Of a stretch of DNA of 64,000 nucleotides, positions 26,881-35,217 are shown in pieces. The stretch's first letter is position 1. Every line of letters starts with the position of its first letter. The notes beneath the pieces are model-generated. The model was not told the DNA's origin, searched no databases, and worked only from the letters and a program-made list of their open reading frames with translations. A program made the translations under genes and the position numbers. Origin of the DNA: Candidatus Roizmanbacteria bacterium (GTDB lineage: Bacteria; Patescibacteriota; Microgenomatia; UBA1406; GWC2-37-13); the NCBI GenBank assembly GCA_016214055.1, contig JACRPE010000005.1, positions 1-64,000 on the forward strand. Direction: 5' to 3'.

Positions 26881-28338
26881 CTGGAAACGATCATAAAGTT
26901 TTCTCAAGTCTCCTTTGACTTTGGGCATGACAAAACCATTCTCGACGAAGTTAGCTTCTCTGTCCGCCGTGGCATGAAGGTTGCTCTTATGGGCCAAAAT
27001 GGGGCGGGCAAAAGCACCCTTTTCAAACTTATTACACGGGTGCTCGAACCCACTTCGGGGGATATTTCAGTCGACAAACGACTCGTGGTGGCAACAGCCC
27101 ACCAAGTCATTGCGCCTTCTGATATGACTTTGACGGTGGAGGAATATTTTCAAAAATGGCTCGGAGGAGTTGAGCTACACGAATTACAGCGCAAGTTGAG
27201 CACTGTCTTAGCCGTCGTAAATTTGAAGGCACCCTTAGACAAAATAATTAAATCTTTTTCGGGTGGGCAACAAGCCCGCTTGCTTCTAGCATCCGCTCTC
27301 ATCCAGGACCCGGATCTCCTCTTACTTGATGAACCTACGAATAATCTTGATCACACCGGCATCGCACACCTTACCAACTTCCTCATGAATTATAAAAAAA
27401 GTGTCGTGGTTATTTCCCATGACGCGGAGTTCCTGAATGCCTTTACTGAGGGAGTTTTATATCTGGATAATTTTACGAAAAAAATTGAGCAGTATGCCGG
27501 TGACTATAATGACGTGATTGAGCAAATTGCGGTCCGCATCGAGCGGGAGCAGAGGCAAAATGCCCAGATGGAGCGGGGGATTCAGGAGAATAAAGCCCGG
27601 TCAAACTTCTTCGCAAATAAAGGGGGAAAGATGCGGCTGGTTGCTAAAAAAATGAGGGAAAAAGCGGAAAAGATGGAGAGTGAAAAAGTTGCGGTCCGCC
27701 GCGAGGATAAAACAATCCGCCCTTTTATAATCCCTACACAAGAAGGGTTGGTGAATGAGGACATGAAGATATCGTCTTTCACGATCATACAGGACCATGT
27801 GGAAATTTCAAAAACAGCACGCATATTTCTTGTGAAAAATAAACACCTCCTTATCAAAGGACCCAACGGAATCGGAAAAAGTAACTTGCTCGAATCTCTT
27901 GCTCGGGGGACTGCACCGGGAGTAACTTTATCTCCGGGGATTCGTATCGGTTATTACCGTCAGGATTTTTCGACGCTTGATTTTAACGACACCGTATATG
28001 AATCTTTTATAAAAGCAGTTAAGGAGTCTGAAGGAATAATAAACGAGCAACATATCCGCTCCGTCGCGTCAGGATTTCTGATAACCCATGAACATATCCA
28101 TTCAAAAATCGGTTCTCTGTCTGAGGGACAAAAGGGGCTCGTGGCATTTGCACAATTAGTACTGCAACGGCCGGGCCTCCTCATCCTCGATGAGCCGACC
28201 AACCACATCAACTTCCGTCATCTTCCCCGAATAGCTGAGGCACTCAGCGCTTACCAAGGGATGATGATCCTCGTCTCCCACGTCCCTGAATTTGTGGCGC
28301 AGGTAAGGATTGATGAAGTATTGGATTTGGAAATATAA
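26881..28338 (+). CDS. ABC-F family ATPase (non-canonical start)
   Basis: Two ABC domains in one chain without membrane segments, as in ribosome-acting ABC-F proteins. Numbering from 26881: Walker A GQNGAGKST (38-46), signature SGGQQ (127-131), Walker B LLLLDEPTNNLDH, an arginine/lysine-rich linker (about 215-260), then second-domain GPNGIGKS, a degenerate signature LSEGQKG and LLILDEPTNH. The first ATG (26974) would begin only seven residues before Walker A and lose the strand KFSQVSFDFGHDKTILDEV that every ABC domain needs. That strand is present in frame upstream, but no ATG, GTG or TTG precedes it. CTG at 26881 fits best; ATC 26890 and ATA 26893 are alternatives. It probably protects or rescues ribosomes. 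Confidence 0.85.
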   Translation: METIIKFSQVSFDFGHDKTILDEVSFSVRRGMKVALMGQNGAGKSTLFKLITRVLEPTSGDISVDKRLVVATAHQVIAPSDMTLTVEEYFQKWLGGVELHELQRKLSTVLAVVNLKAPLDKIIKSFSGGQQARLLLASALIQDPDLLLLDEPTNNLDHTGIAHLTNFLMNYKKSVVVISHDAEFLNAFTEGVLYLDNFTKKIEQYAGDYNDVIEQIAVRIEREQRQNAQMERGIQENKARSNFFANKGGKMRLVAKKMREKAEKMESEKVAVRREDKTIRPFIIPTQEGLVNEDMKISSFTIIQDHVEISKTARIFLVKNKHLLIKGPNGIGKSNLLESLARGTAPGVTLSPGIRIGYYRQDFSTLDFNDTVYESFIKAVKESEGIINEQHIRSVASGFLITHEHIHSKIGSLSEGQKGLVAFAQLVLQRPGLLILDEPTNHINFRHLPRIAEALSAYQGMMILVSHVPEFVAQVRIDEVLDLEI

Positions 28339-28367
28339 GCGGATAAAATTGATTATAATATACCCTT

Positions 28368-29291
28368 ATGTCCTCACCCCAACTCACCGATACTGTCGTC
28401 ATGATTTCACCCGATCAATTTGGATTTAATCCCCAGACGGCGGAATCGAATAACTTTCAACATAAACTTGATATCTCCGCGCAAGAAGTGCAAAAAAGAG
28501 CCATGCGCGAATTTGAAAATATGGTTGCTTTACTTCGTTCGAAAGGAATAACTGTCTTGACGCTACCAAGTCGTAAGGATGCGATTACACCCGACGCAGT
28601 CTACCCAAATAATTGGTTTTCGCACCATGCAGGAGGAATTCTGATCGTTTACCCGATGTTGGCCCACAATCGAAGACTTGAAAGGCAAACTCAAGAATTA
28701 AAACAACTACTCACTGACAATAATATTTCTGTTTCAAAATTATTTGATATCACCTCTCATGAAAAAGAAGGCCATATTCTTGAAGGAACCGGAAGTATGG
28801 TATTGGACCGGGAACATAAAGTGGCCTTTGCCATGGCGTCGGTCCGTACGGATAAACATGAGTTTGGTGCATGGTGCCGCATGATGGGATATGAAGGAAT
28901 TTTTTTTCATGCTATAGACTCAAGTAAATTCCCGGTGTACCACACTAATATTGCCATGAATATGGGAAAAGAGTTTGCAGTCGTATGTCTTGAATCTATT
29001 CCTGATGCAACAGAACGAAAGAGCGTTGAACAAAAACTCAAATTTCTGAAAAAAGAAATCGTGAAAATATCGGTTGCTCAAATACATCAATACTGCGGAA
29101 ATGTTCTGCAACTTGTATCAAATGAAGGAAAGCCAATGATTGTCATGTCCAAAACTGCCCATTCTGCATTTACTCAAGAGAATAAAAATACTCTTTCAAA
29201 AAATGGCGAATTAATAATTGCCGATATTCCCACTATCGAGCAAGTCGGGGGAGGAAGCGCCCGTTGCATGATGGCAGAAGTGTTTAAATAA
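28368..29291 (+). CDS. ctlX: Citrulline hydrolase-like amidinotransferase (CtlX type)
   Basis: A 307-residue guanidino-group-modifying enzyme. Visible catalytic positions are D76 in TPDAVYPNNWFS, E139 in LEGTGSMVLD, H192 in VYHTN and the nucleophile C300 in GGSARCMMAE, with QVGGGSARC characteristic of CtlX rather than arginine deiminase. CtlX proteins hydrolyse citrulline or a related ureido compound. A TATAAT box at 28354-28359 lies 8 nt before the ATG. For a small-genome bacterium this could be a scavenging step; that is inference. Confidence 0.85.
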   Translation: MSSPQLTDTVVMISPDQFGFNPQTAESNNFQHKLDISAQEVQKRAMREFENMVALLRSKGITVLTLPSRKDAITPDAVYPNNWFSHHAGGILIVYPMLAHNRRLERQTQELKQLLTDNNISVSKLFDITSHEKEGHILEGTGSMVLDREHKVAFAMASVRTDKHEFGAWCRMMGYEGIFFHAIDSSKFPVYHTNIAMNMGKEFAVVCLESIPDATERKSVEQKLKFLKKEIVKISVAQIHQYCGNVLQLVSNEGKPMIVMSKTAHSAFTQENKNTLSKNGELIIADIPTIEQVGGGSARCMMAEVFK

Positions 29292-29296
29292 AAAAA

Positions 29297-29914
29297 ATGA
29301 AAACAACGTTATACATCGTCCGTCACGGAGAGTCTGAAGGAAATGTGCAGGGTGATATCTTTGGCGCCGATCCGCCCCTCACGGAAAAAGGAATCCATCA
29401 AGCTCAAGCCCTCTCACTTATTTTTGAATCTAAAATTCTTCATCATGTTTATGCATCAAGTTTGAAACGGGCACACAAGACTGCGCAGATAATTGCGGAT
29501 AAAAAAGGACTGCCCGTTTCACTTCATGAAGGTATACGGGAACGCCACTTCGGATCACTTGAGGGCAAAACTGGAGCTTATGGAAAAGAGCACCATGGGC
29601 TAGCATATGAAAAATTTAATACTGTTTCGGCTGTCGAACAAATGAATTGGAAGGTCGTGCCGGATATGGAATCTTTTGGAGAAGCATTGAAGCGTGTTTT
29701 GAAAGCATTTGACGAAATCACTCACACTCATAAAGGGAAAACCCTTTTACTCGTCTCTCATGCCAACGTCATGCTCTCACTCCTTGCCCATTTACAGTTT
29801 GCAACGTTCAATGAAATGCCTCAGGGTACTATTCAAAACACGGCCTATATAAAAATTGAAAAGAATGATGATGTTTATTCAATAACTGAGACGCAGGGGA
29901 TTACAAAAAAATGA
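29297..29914 (+). CDS. Histidine phosphatase family protein
   Basis: A 205-residue protein with the phosphohistidine motif VRHGESEGN (R9 H10 G11 E12), the second-arginine segment SSLKRAHKTAQ, the acid IRERHFGSLEG, and the C-terminal catalytic LLVSHANVM. It belongs to the phosphoglycerate-mutase-like branch 1. The substrate is unknown. It starts 5 nt after the ctlX stop and overlaps the alkA-like gene by 4 nt, so the three form an operon. Confidence 0.9.
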   Translation: MKTTLYIVRHGESEGNVQGDIFGADPPLTEKGIHQAQALSLIFESKILHHVYASSLKRAHKTAQIIADKKGLPVSLHEGIRERHFGSLEGKTGAYGKEHHGLAYEKFNTVSAVEQMNWKVVPDMESFGEALKRVLKAFDEITHTHKGKTLLLVSHANVMLSLLAHLQFATFNEMPQGTIQNTAYIKIEKNDDVYSITETQGITKK

Positions 29915-30516
29915 AACAAGCCTTACAGCATCTTAAAATCAAAGATCCAATTCTCCACGAGTATGCCCTTAAAGTAAAAAGGATTGAAGTCATTCAAAAA
30001 GAAAAACCGGAACGATATTTTTATCAGCTTTGCCGGGACATAGTCGGCCAACAGCTTTCAGGAAAAGCGGCGGAGACGATATTTGGAAGATTTGAAAAAT
30101 TATTCCCTGATGGAAAAATCCAACCCTCAAACATTCTTACAATCCCTCATGAGAAAATGCGTGCAGTAGGTATGTCCAATGCTAAGGCCCGTTATGTTCA
30201 CCACCTTGCCGAGGCAGTTCAAAACGAAGGTTTACGACTATTACAGTTAGATTCACTTCCCGATGAAGAAGTAATAATAGAACTGACGAAAGTCAAAGGC
30301 ATCGGCCGCTGGACTGCAGAAATGTTTCTCATTTTCACTCTGGGAAGACAAGATATATTTTCATATGGGGATCTGGGATTGAAAAAAGGATTGATGAAAA
30401 TATACGGATTTAAAAAAGAACCTACTAAAAAACAAGTTGAAAAAATCGTTAAAAAATGGTCCCCATACAAATCCTTCGCCTCACGAGTACTGTGGGGGAG
30501 TTTGGAGATGAAGTAA
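29911..30516 (+). CDS. DNA-3-methyladenine glycosylase (AlkA-like, HhH-GPD)
   Basis: A 201-residue protein with the helix-hairpin-helix VKGIGRWTAEMFLIFTLG followed by FSYGDLGLKKG. The Asp in GDLGL occupies the catalytic position of the HhH-GPD superfamily. RDIVGQQLSGKAAETIFGRF and VGMSNAKARYVHHLA match the compact AlkA/Mag1 enzymes that lack the N-terminal domain of E. coli AlkA. It removes alkylated bases in base-excision repair. Confidence 0.9.
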   Translation: MKQALQHLKIKDPILHEYALKVKRIEVIQKEKPERYFYQLCRDIVGQQLSGKAAETIFGRFEKLFPDGKIQPSNILTIPHEKMRAVGMSNAKARYVHHLAEAVQNEGLRLLQLDSLPDEEVIIELTKVKGIGRWTAEMFLIFTLGRQDIFSYGDLGLKKGLMKIYGFKKEPTKKQVEKIVKKWSPYKSFASRVLWGSLEMK

Positions 30517-30518
30517 GG

Positions 30519-30680
30519 TTAACGAGATCGTCTTGGCCCTCGAGTAGGCTTTAATGGTTTTCCAGGTGCCCTTGGCCTTGTTGCGTAAGGATCTATTTTT
30601 GAATCTTTCGGTGGAGGAGTAAGGGGATATGGTCTTTCTATAATTTTTCTAGCGGTTGGATCCCAAAGTTCTTTCTCCAT
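30519..30680 (-). CDS. Small proline/arginine-rich protein, unknown
   Basis: A 53-residue frame, ATG at 30680 to TAA at 30519. It begins MEKELWDPTARKII, continues ERPYPLTPPPKDSK and ends in a Pro/Arg/Gly-rich tail (TRPRAPGKP, TRGPRRSR). It ends 2 nt from the convergent alkA stop. A perfect TATAAT (minus, 30688-30693) stands 7 nt before the ATG, the spacing found for many confirmed genes here; that is the main reason to believe it. The strongly basic, proline-rich tail is what one sees in nucleic-acid- or ribosome-binding tails, but no family is recognised. Confidence 0.6.
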   Translation of the reverse strand: MEKELWDPTARKIIERPYPLTPPPKDSKIDPYATRPRAPGKPLKPTRGPRRSR

Positions 30681-30687
30681 TGATGTG

Positions 30688-30693
30688 ATTATA
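30688..30693 (-). promoter_or_regulatory. -10 box TATAAT of the small Pro/Arg-rich gene
   Basis: ATTATA on the plus strand, inside the symmetric GTGATATAATCAC. Seven nt separate it from the ATG. Confidence 0.55.
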
Positions 30694-30767
30694 TCACTTT
30701 TTGAAACTTTTTTCCAATTCTTCGCATATACATAGTTGATAGTCTTTAATAATTTTATTTTACGAGT

Positions 30768-31211
30768 ATGAAAAAAACTCTTATGATCGCGGTATTAGCC
30801 GCAACCCTGTTATCCATTCCTCTATTTGTACATGCAGAAGAAGCTTCACCTTCGGGTGCTCCAGGTAAAAAGTGGAAAGACGGTGTGAAAGAATTTCGCA
30901 AGGAAATTAAGACCGAACGAGAAGGCATTAGGAAAGAAAATAAAGAAGAGCGAAACAAACTTCGCAACGAGAACAAGATGGAAAGAGAAAAGTTTCGTGA
31001 TGATACAAAGGAATTGCTGAAGGGAAAAACTCCCGAAGAACAACTCACCTTGATTCCCTCAATCAAAGCAGACCGAAAAAAGTTGATGGAATCGAATAGA
31101 GCAGAACGTCAGAGTTTGAGAAAAAGCAACTTTGAACAGTTGGCAACATTCCGCCAATCGGTTGCAACCAGATGGCAGAATCTATGGGGATCAATATTTG
31201 GAAAGAAGTAA
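30768..31211 (+). CDS. Secreted charged coiled-coil protein
   Basis: A 147-residue protein. Residues 1-23 are a clear signal peptide (basic MKK, hydrophobic core, cleavage after VHA), followed by a short Pro/Gly linker. From residue 36 on it is very rich in Lys, Arg and Glu with heptad-like spacing (EFRKEIKTEREGIRKENK), predicting one long helix or coiled coil. The tail ends with NLWGSIFGKK. No enzyme motif is visible. It resembles periplasmic or wall-associated helical proteins of CPR genomes with no known role. A terminator follows 17 nt after the stop. Confidence 0.8.
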   Translation: MKKTLMIAVLAATLLSIPLFVHAEEASPSGAPGKKWKDGVKEFRKEIKTEREGIRKENKEERNKLRNENKMEREKFRDDTKELLKGKTPEEQLTLIPSIKADRKKLMESNRAERQSLRKSNFEQLATFRQSVATRWQNLWGSIFGKK

Positions 31212-31228
31212 TTTCTTTATAAGGCTAA

Positions 31229-31258
31229 AGCAGGAGCGCAAATGCTCCTGCTTTTTTT
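31229..31258 (+). terminator. Rho-independent terminator
   Basis: AGCAGGAGC (31229-31237), loop GCAAAT, GCTCCTGCT (31244-31252), then a run of seven T. It ends the coiled-coil protein gene, and the next gene's -10 box (TACAAT 31262-31267) follows at once. Confidence 0.9.
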
Positions 31259-31274
31259 GTGTACAATATACTCC

Positions 31275-32174
31275 ATGGAAAGCATTCCCGAAGTTTTTAT
31301 CAAGCGCATCACCTCGCGCTACTCAACAATTACAAAAGATACTATCACGTATATTTTTTGTAAAAAACCCGTTTCCATTCGCGTAAACACAATCAAGACG
31401 ATGGTGCAGAATGTAACAAAACAACTTGATGATTTGGCGATTCCTTATGAAAAAATTTCGTGGTATCAAGATGCCTTTTTATTGCCAACCGCAACCTCCA
31501 AAAAAATAACCGAAACACATCTTTATAAAGACGGAAAAATATATATTCAATCCCTTTCCAGTATGCTTCCCGCATTAGTTCTCAATCCGCAAAGTGGGGA
31601 AAGGGTTCTTGATATGTCTGCGGCTCCGGGAAGTAAGACTACCCAAATGGCTATGATGATGAAGAATGAAGGTGAAATACTCGCCAACGATATTGATTCA
31701 AATAGGATATATCGGCTGAAGTCGGTCCTTGCAAATCAAGGCGTCACAAACACGATAACCTCACGCTTTCCTGGCCAGTCACTCTGGACCAAATACCCTG
31801 AATACTTTGATAAAGTTTTGCTTGATGCTCCTTGTTCGATGGAGGGAAAGTTCGACGCCACCGATCCGAAAACATATTCTCATTGGTCTCTAAAAAAGGT
31901 AAGGAACTTAAGCAAATTACAACGCTGGATGCTCCGCTCCGCGGTAAGCGCCACAAAAGTTGGCGGAACCATCGTATACTCGACATGTACCCTTTCACCC
32001 GAGGAAAATGAAGAAGTAATCGATTGGATTCTTGAAAAAGAAAAAGACAATATTATTTTTGAAAAAATAGAGTTGCAGAATCTCTCTCTGACAAATGGTT
32101 ACGTTCTTCCCTCAAGTACTATAGAAGGCTTCTTTGTTGCAAAATTAAAAAAAATAAAATCAAATATCGTATGA
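31275..32174 (+). CDS. RsmB/NSUN-like RNA m5C methyltransferase
   Basis: A 299-residue protein with the Sun/NOP2 catalytic layout: VLDMSAAPGSKTTQMA (SAM site), ANDIDSNRIYRLKS, LLDAPCSMEG (motif IV cysteine, releases product), and VYSTCTLSPEENEEV (motif VI TC, the nucleophile). It has a short N-terminal RNA-binding region but no NusB domain, so it is closer to archaeal-type rRNA/tRNA m5C methyltransferases than to full RsmB. The start is set at 31275 because the earlier ATG at 31242 lies in the terminator and TACAAT sits 7 nt upstream of this ATG. The ATGA overlap with feoB is unusual company. Confidence 0.88.
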   Translation: MESIPEVFIKRITSRYSTITKDTITYIFCKKPVSIRVNTIKTMVQNVTKQLDDLAIPYEKISWYQDAFLLPTATSKKITETHLYKDGKIYIQSLSSMLPALVLNPQSGERVLDMSAAPGSKTTQMAMMMKNEGEILANDIDSNRIYRLKSVLANQGVTNTITSRFPGQSLWTKYPEYFDKVLLDAPCSMEGKFDATDPKTYSHWSLKKVRNLSKLQRWMLRSAVSATKVGGTIVYSTCTLSPEENEEVIDWILEKEKDNIIFEKIELQNLSLTNGYVLPSSTIEGFFVAKLKKIKSNIV

Positions 32175-33997
32175 AGATACTCCCGGCCGACTGTTGTAAA
32201 ACCGAGATTGCTTTTTCTCCTTCAAAAATAAAACAAATTGTCCTCGTTGGGCCTCCCAATGTGGGAAAAAGCGCCCTTTTTAACAGTCTGACGGATAGTT
32301 ATGTGACCGTATCCAACTATCCGGGGACTACCGTCGGCATTTCAAAAACGACTACACACATTTTGGGAAATAAATTTGAGGTGATTGACACTCCCGGCAT
32401 GTATTCTTTAACTTCGCTGTCAAAAGAAGAAAAGATTTCCGCGAGTATTTTATTTACCACCTCGCCCTATGTGGTAATCCATGTGATTGATGCCAAAAAT
32501 ATTAAAAGATTGCTCCCGTTTACCTTACAGCTTATCGATGTGGGGTTGCCCGTGATTCTCGTCCTTAACATGAGTGATGAATTAAAAAAATACGGGCTGT
32601 TGATTGATATTACAAAACTGCAAAAACTGCTTCATATTCCCGTCATCGCAACTACCGCAACCACCGGAAAAGGGGTGGATGAAGTGAAAAGTGCTATTGC
32701 CGCGCCTCGTGGCGCATCATCTCAAAAATACTCAGTGACTTACGATCCCCGCATCGAAAACGATCCGCACCTTTTATATAAAGTCGCCCTTACCAGACAA
32801 CAGAATGTAATTGAAATGGTTAAAAAAGTAATCTCTCACACGAAACCTCAAAGGAAAACATGGAGTGACAAGTTAAGCAATCTTATGGTCCATCCCTTAA
32901 CCGGAATTCCTTTTCTCTTATTGGTAATGTATGTGGGACTCTATCTCATCGTAGGCAAGTTTGGTGCGGGAATTGCGGTTGATTTTATTGAAAATAATAT
33001 TTTTAAAGCTTACCTTAATCCATTTTTTTATAAAACAGTTACACAGATTGTTCCCTGGACCCTGTTGCAGGACTTATTGGTAGGGGAGTTTGGGATCCTC
33101 ACATTGGGACTGCGTTATGCGATTGCCATCATTCTTCCCATCGTAAGTACTTTTTTCTTTGTATTTGCAATTATTGAAGATTCGGGATATCTACCGCGTC
33201 TTGCGATGCTCATAGATCGATTATTTAAAAAGATAGGACTTTCAGGTCGGTCGGTCATCCCCATGGTCTTGGGACTAGGGTGTACCACGATGGCCACCAT
33301 GGTTACCCGAACACTTCCTACAAAAAGAGAGCGTGTTATGGCAACCATCCTTTTGGCACTCGCAGTGCCGTGCTCTGCACAACTGGGGGTTTTGTTTACT
33401 CTTCTTGTAGCCTATCCAAACGCGCTTCTCCTCTGGTGTTTTGTGATTACAGGAATTTTTTTACTGGTCGGCTACCTGGGAGCGCGACTCCTGCCGGGAA
33501 ATGCACCGCTCTTTTTCATGGAAATACCTCCCCTCCGGCTACCCACTCTCTCCAATATCCTCATCAAGACCTATGCCCGGATGGCTTGGTATATCCAGGA
33601 AGTGTTTCCGCTTTTTATCCTGGCCAGTTTTCTTTTATGGTTGGGGCAACTCTTAGGTATTTTTAAAATTCTTGTAGATGGTCTAAGATATCCCATGATA
33701 CTCATGGGCCTCCCCCCCCGCACCGCGGTTGCCTATATTTTTGGGTTTTTCCGGCGCGACTACGGAGCGGCTGGATTGTATGATATGCAAAAGGCGGGGA
33801 TATTTTCGGTGAATCAACTTGCGATAGCCGTCATCACCATGACGCTTCTTCCGGCCTGTGTGGCTTCAGGATTGATGATGGTTAAGGAGAGAGGAAAATG
33901 GATGGGAATTGCCATTTTTGTATTTTGTGTTGCTGTATCTTTTACGGTGGGCATTTTACTAAATATGATATTTACACAATTTAATATACGACTATGA
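32171..33997 (+). CDS. feoB: Ferrous iron transporter FeoB
   Basis: A 608-residue protein. N-terminal G domain: G1 GPPNVGKSA (27-35), G2 threonine in YPGTTVG, G3 DTPGMY (73-78), G4 NMSD (133-136). The membrane part has Gate-type motifs, including GLGCTTMATMVTRTLPTKRE and VPCSAQLGV with the conserved cysteine, and about eight or nine helices. It is shorter than E. coli FeoB (773), mainly in the cytoplasmic helical domain. It starts 4 nt before the methyltransferase stop and overlaps the feoA-like gene by 4 nt, so translation is coupled. Confidence 0.95.
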   Translation: MKILPADCCKTEIAFSPSKIKQIVLVGPPNVGKSALFNSLTDSYVTVSNYPGTTVGISKTTTHILGNKFEVIDTPGMYSLTSLSKEEKISASILFTTSPYVVIHVIDAKNIKRLLPFTLQLIDVGLPVILVLNMSDELKKYGLLIDITKLQKLLHIPVIATTATTGKGVDEVKSAIAAPRGASSQKYSVTYDPRIENDPHLLYKVALTRQQNVIEMVKKVISHTKPQRKTWSDKLSNLMVHPLTGIPFLLLVMYVGLYLIVGKFGAGIAVDFIENNIFKAYLNPFFYKTVTQIVPWTLLQDLLVGEFGILTLGLRYAIAIILPIVSTFFFVFAIIEDSGYLPRLAMLIDRLFKKIGLSGRSVIPMVLGLGCTTMATMVTRTLPTKRERVMATILLALAVPCSAQLGVLFTLLVAYPNALLLWCFVITGIFLLVGYLGARLLPGNAPLFFMEIPPLRLPTLSNILIKTYARMAWYIQEVFPLFILASFLLWLGQLLGIFKILVDGLRYPMILMGLPPRTAVAYIFGFFRRDYGAAGLYDMQKAGIFSVNQLAIAVITMTLLPACVASGLMMVKERGKWMGIAIFVFCVAVSFTVGILLNMIFTQFNIRL

Positions 33998-34368
33998 AGT
34001 GTACTCTCTGCGGAAACCAATTTGAGTGGAAGGAAAAAGATATCGTTTGCTCGGGTTGCCCGTTTGAGCCGGAGTGCAAATTGATAAGGTGTCCCCGCTG
34101 TGGCTTCGAGTGGCCTCTCACGGGGTATGATAAATCCGTGACGGTACCTCTCTCGCACATGAAGCTGGGGGAGTCGGGGCAGATTGTGAATATCTGCACT
34201 TTGAAAACCGAACATGTGAAAAAGATTATATCTTTAGGACTGATGCCGGGTATGAATGTTCGCCTGATCCGGACCTTTCCTACACTCCTTTGTCAGATTG
34301 AATACAGTCAATTTGCACTTGATCGGGAGATCGCCTCATATGTAGTTGTAAAACGGAAAGAAGTATGA
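33994..34368 (+). CDS. feoA: FeoA-domain protein with N-terminal zinc ribbon
   Basis: A 124-residue protein. Residues 1-40 hold seven cysteines (C3, C6, C19, C22, C28, C33, C36) in CxxC pairs such as CTLC, CSGC and CPRC, a probable zinc or iron-binding ribbon. Residues about 50-122 are a FeoA SH3-like domain (LSHMKLGESGQIVNI, LGLMPGMNVRLIRTFP). FeoA normally contacts FeoB. The added ribbon recalls the metal-sensing parts of FeoC-type proteins, so it could be an iron-responsive regulator of the transporter; this is inference. Confidence 0.88.
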   Translation: MKCTLCGNQFEWKEKDIVCSGCPFEPECKLIRCPRCGFEWPLTGYDKSVTVPLSHMKLGESGQIVNICTLKTEHVKKIISLGLMPGMNVRLIRTFPTLLCQIEYSQFALDREIASYVVVKRKEV

Positions 34369-34428
34369 TACAATATATCTATTCGCATGGATTTTGAACC
34401 TGCTTATTGAACGCTACATAAAAGTATT

Positions 34429-34656
34429 TTACTTTTTTCGCAAACGTTTCATTTCTTTAAAAAGAAGGGGATTATGAACAATTTCGTTTAAAGGGTCCCG
34501 ACCTTCTGAAAAGCTCCGTCGCAACATACAGTTCGATGAGGTAATTCGAAAAAGAAAATGAGCAGATTCAAGATTCATGCTTTTTTTGTCGAGTAAATTG
34601 CAAAAATGATTTTTTATGCAATCGCCTGGGCCCCCAAACAGAGGGTGAGGCGGCAT
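34429..34656 (-). CDS. Possible small protein, unknown
   Basis: A 75-residue frame, or 49 residues from an inner Met (MNLESAHFLFRITSSNC…). The C-terminal part FSEGRDPLNEIVHNPLLFKE, ending in a KRLRKK tail, looks like real protein rather than noise, and no frame on the other strand competes. No -10 box at the usual distance, no family recognised. The remaining sequence of the gap 34369-34683 holds a TACAAT box at 34369-34374 with no evident gene behind it, and nothing else recognisable. Confidence 0.35.
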   Translation of the reverse strand: MPPHPLFGGPGDCIKNHFCNLLDKKSMNLESAHFLFRITSSNCMLRRSFSEGRDPLNEIVHNPLLFKEMKRLRKK

Positions 34657-34683
34657 AAAAAAGCGTTTTGCAATTTTAATATA

Positions 34684-35136
34684 TTAAGTAAGGCTAGAAA
34701 TAGTATATGTAACCTGTCCCGTCGGGGTAATGACCGTTACCTTAACCCCCTCCCTTTTCCCTCTCAATGCTTTCCCGATAGGGGAGTAGACCGAAATCTT
34801 TCCTTTCATAAAGTCCGATTCGTAACCGTCAACTAAAACTATCTCTCTTTCCTCATCTCCATCGTGGATAACCACTCTTGACCCCATATCCGCAAACCCG
34901 TTCAGAGGAGCCTGTATGACCACCGCCCGCTTCAATATTCCCTTTACCCGTCTCAATCTATTGTCTATGCCTGAGAGGCGGGACCGCGCCACCCGGTAGG
35001 CGGCATTCTCGGACAAATCACCCATTTCCCGTGCCCGTTGAAGCTCTTTTACGGCGAGGATCCGGTCAGCTTGCATTTTTTTTTCTTCTTGAACTAAATC
35101 CTCGTAGCCTTGCTTGGTAAGTTGAATTTTCCGCAT
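34684..35136 (-). CDS. greA: Transcription elongation factor GreA/GreB
   Basis: A 150-residue protein: an N-terminal coiled coil with the acidic tip MGDLSENAAYRVARSR, whose D and E reach into RNA polymerase's secondary channel to stimulate transcript cleavage, and a C-terminal FKBP-like domain with FMKGKISVYSPIGKALRGK. It begins LTKQGYEDL as usual for the family. A TATAAT box (minus, 35144-35149) overlaps the upstream ATG at 35145, so the ATG at 35136, 7 nt from the box, is the likely start. Confidence 0.93.
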   Translation of the reverse strand: MRKIQLTKQGYEDLVQEEKKMQADRILAVKELQRAREMGDLSENAAYRVARSRLSGIDNRLRRVKGILKRAVVIQAPLNGFADMGSRVVIHDGDEEREIVLVDGYESDFMKGKISVYSPIGKALRGKREGVKVTVITPTGQVTYTISSLT

Positions 35137-35183
35137 AGTGCTCATTATACCTTATATAGGCACAAATAGCTCAGCCTCAAATC

Positions 35184-35212
35184 TTGACTTTTATTAACCT
35201 ATAGTATATAAT
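35184..35212 (+). promoter_or_regulatory. Sigma-70 promoter of the lipoprotein gene
   Basis: TTGACT (35184-35189), a 17-nt spacer, then TATAAT (35207-35212). The ATG at 35218 is only 5 nt past the -10, so transcription should begin at or near the A of the start codon. It is the clearest full promoter in the window. Confidence 0.85.
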
Positions 35213-35217
35213 ATAGG

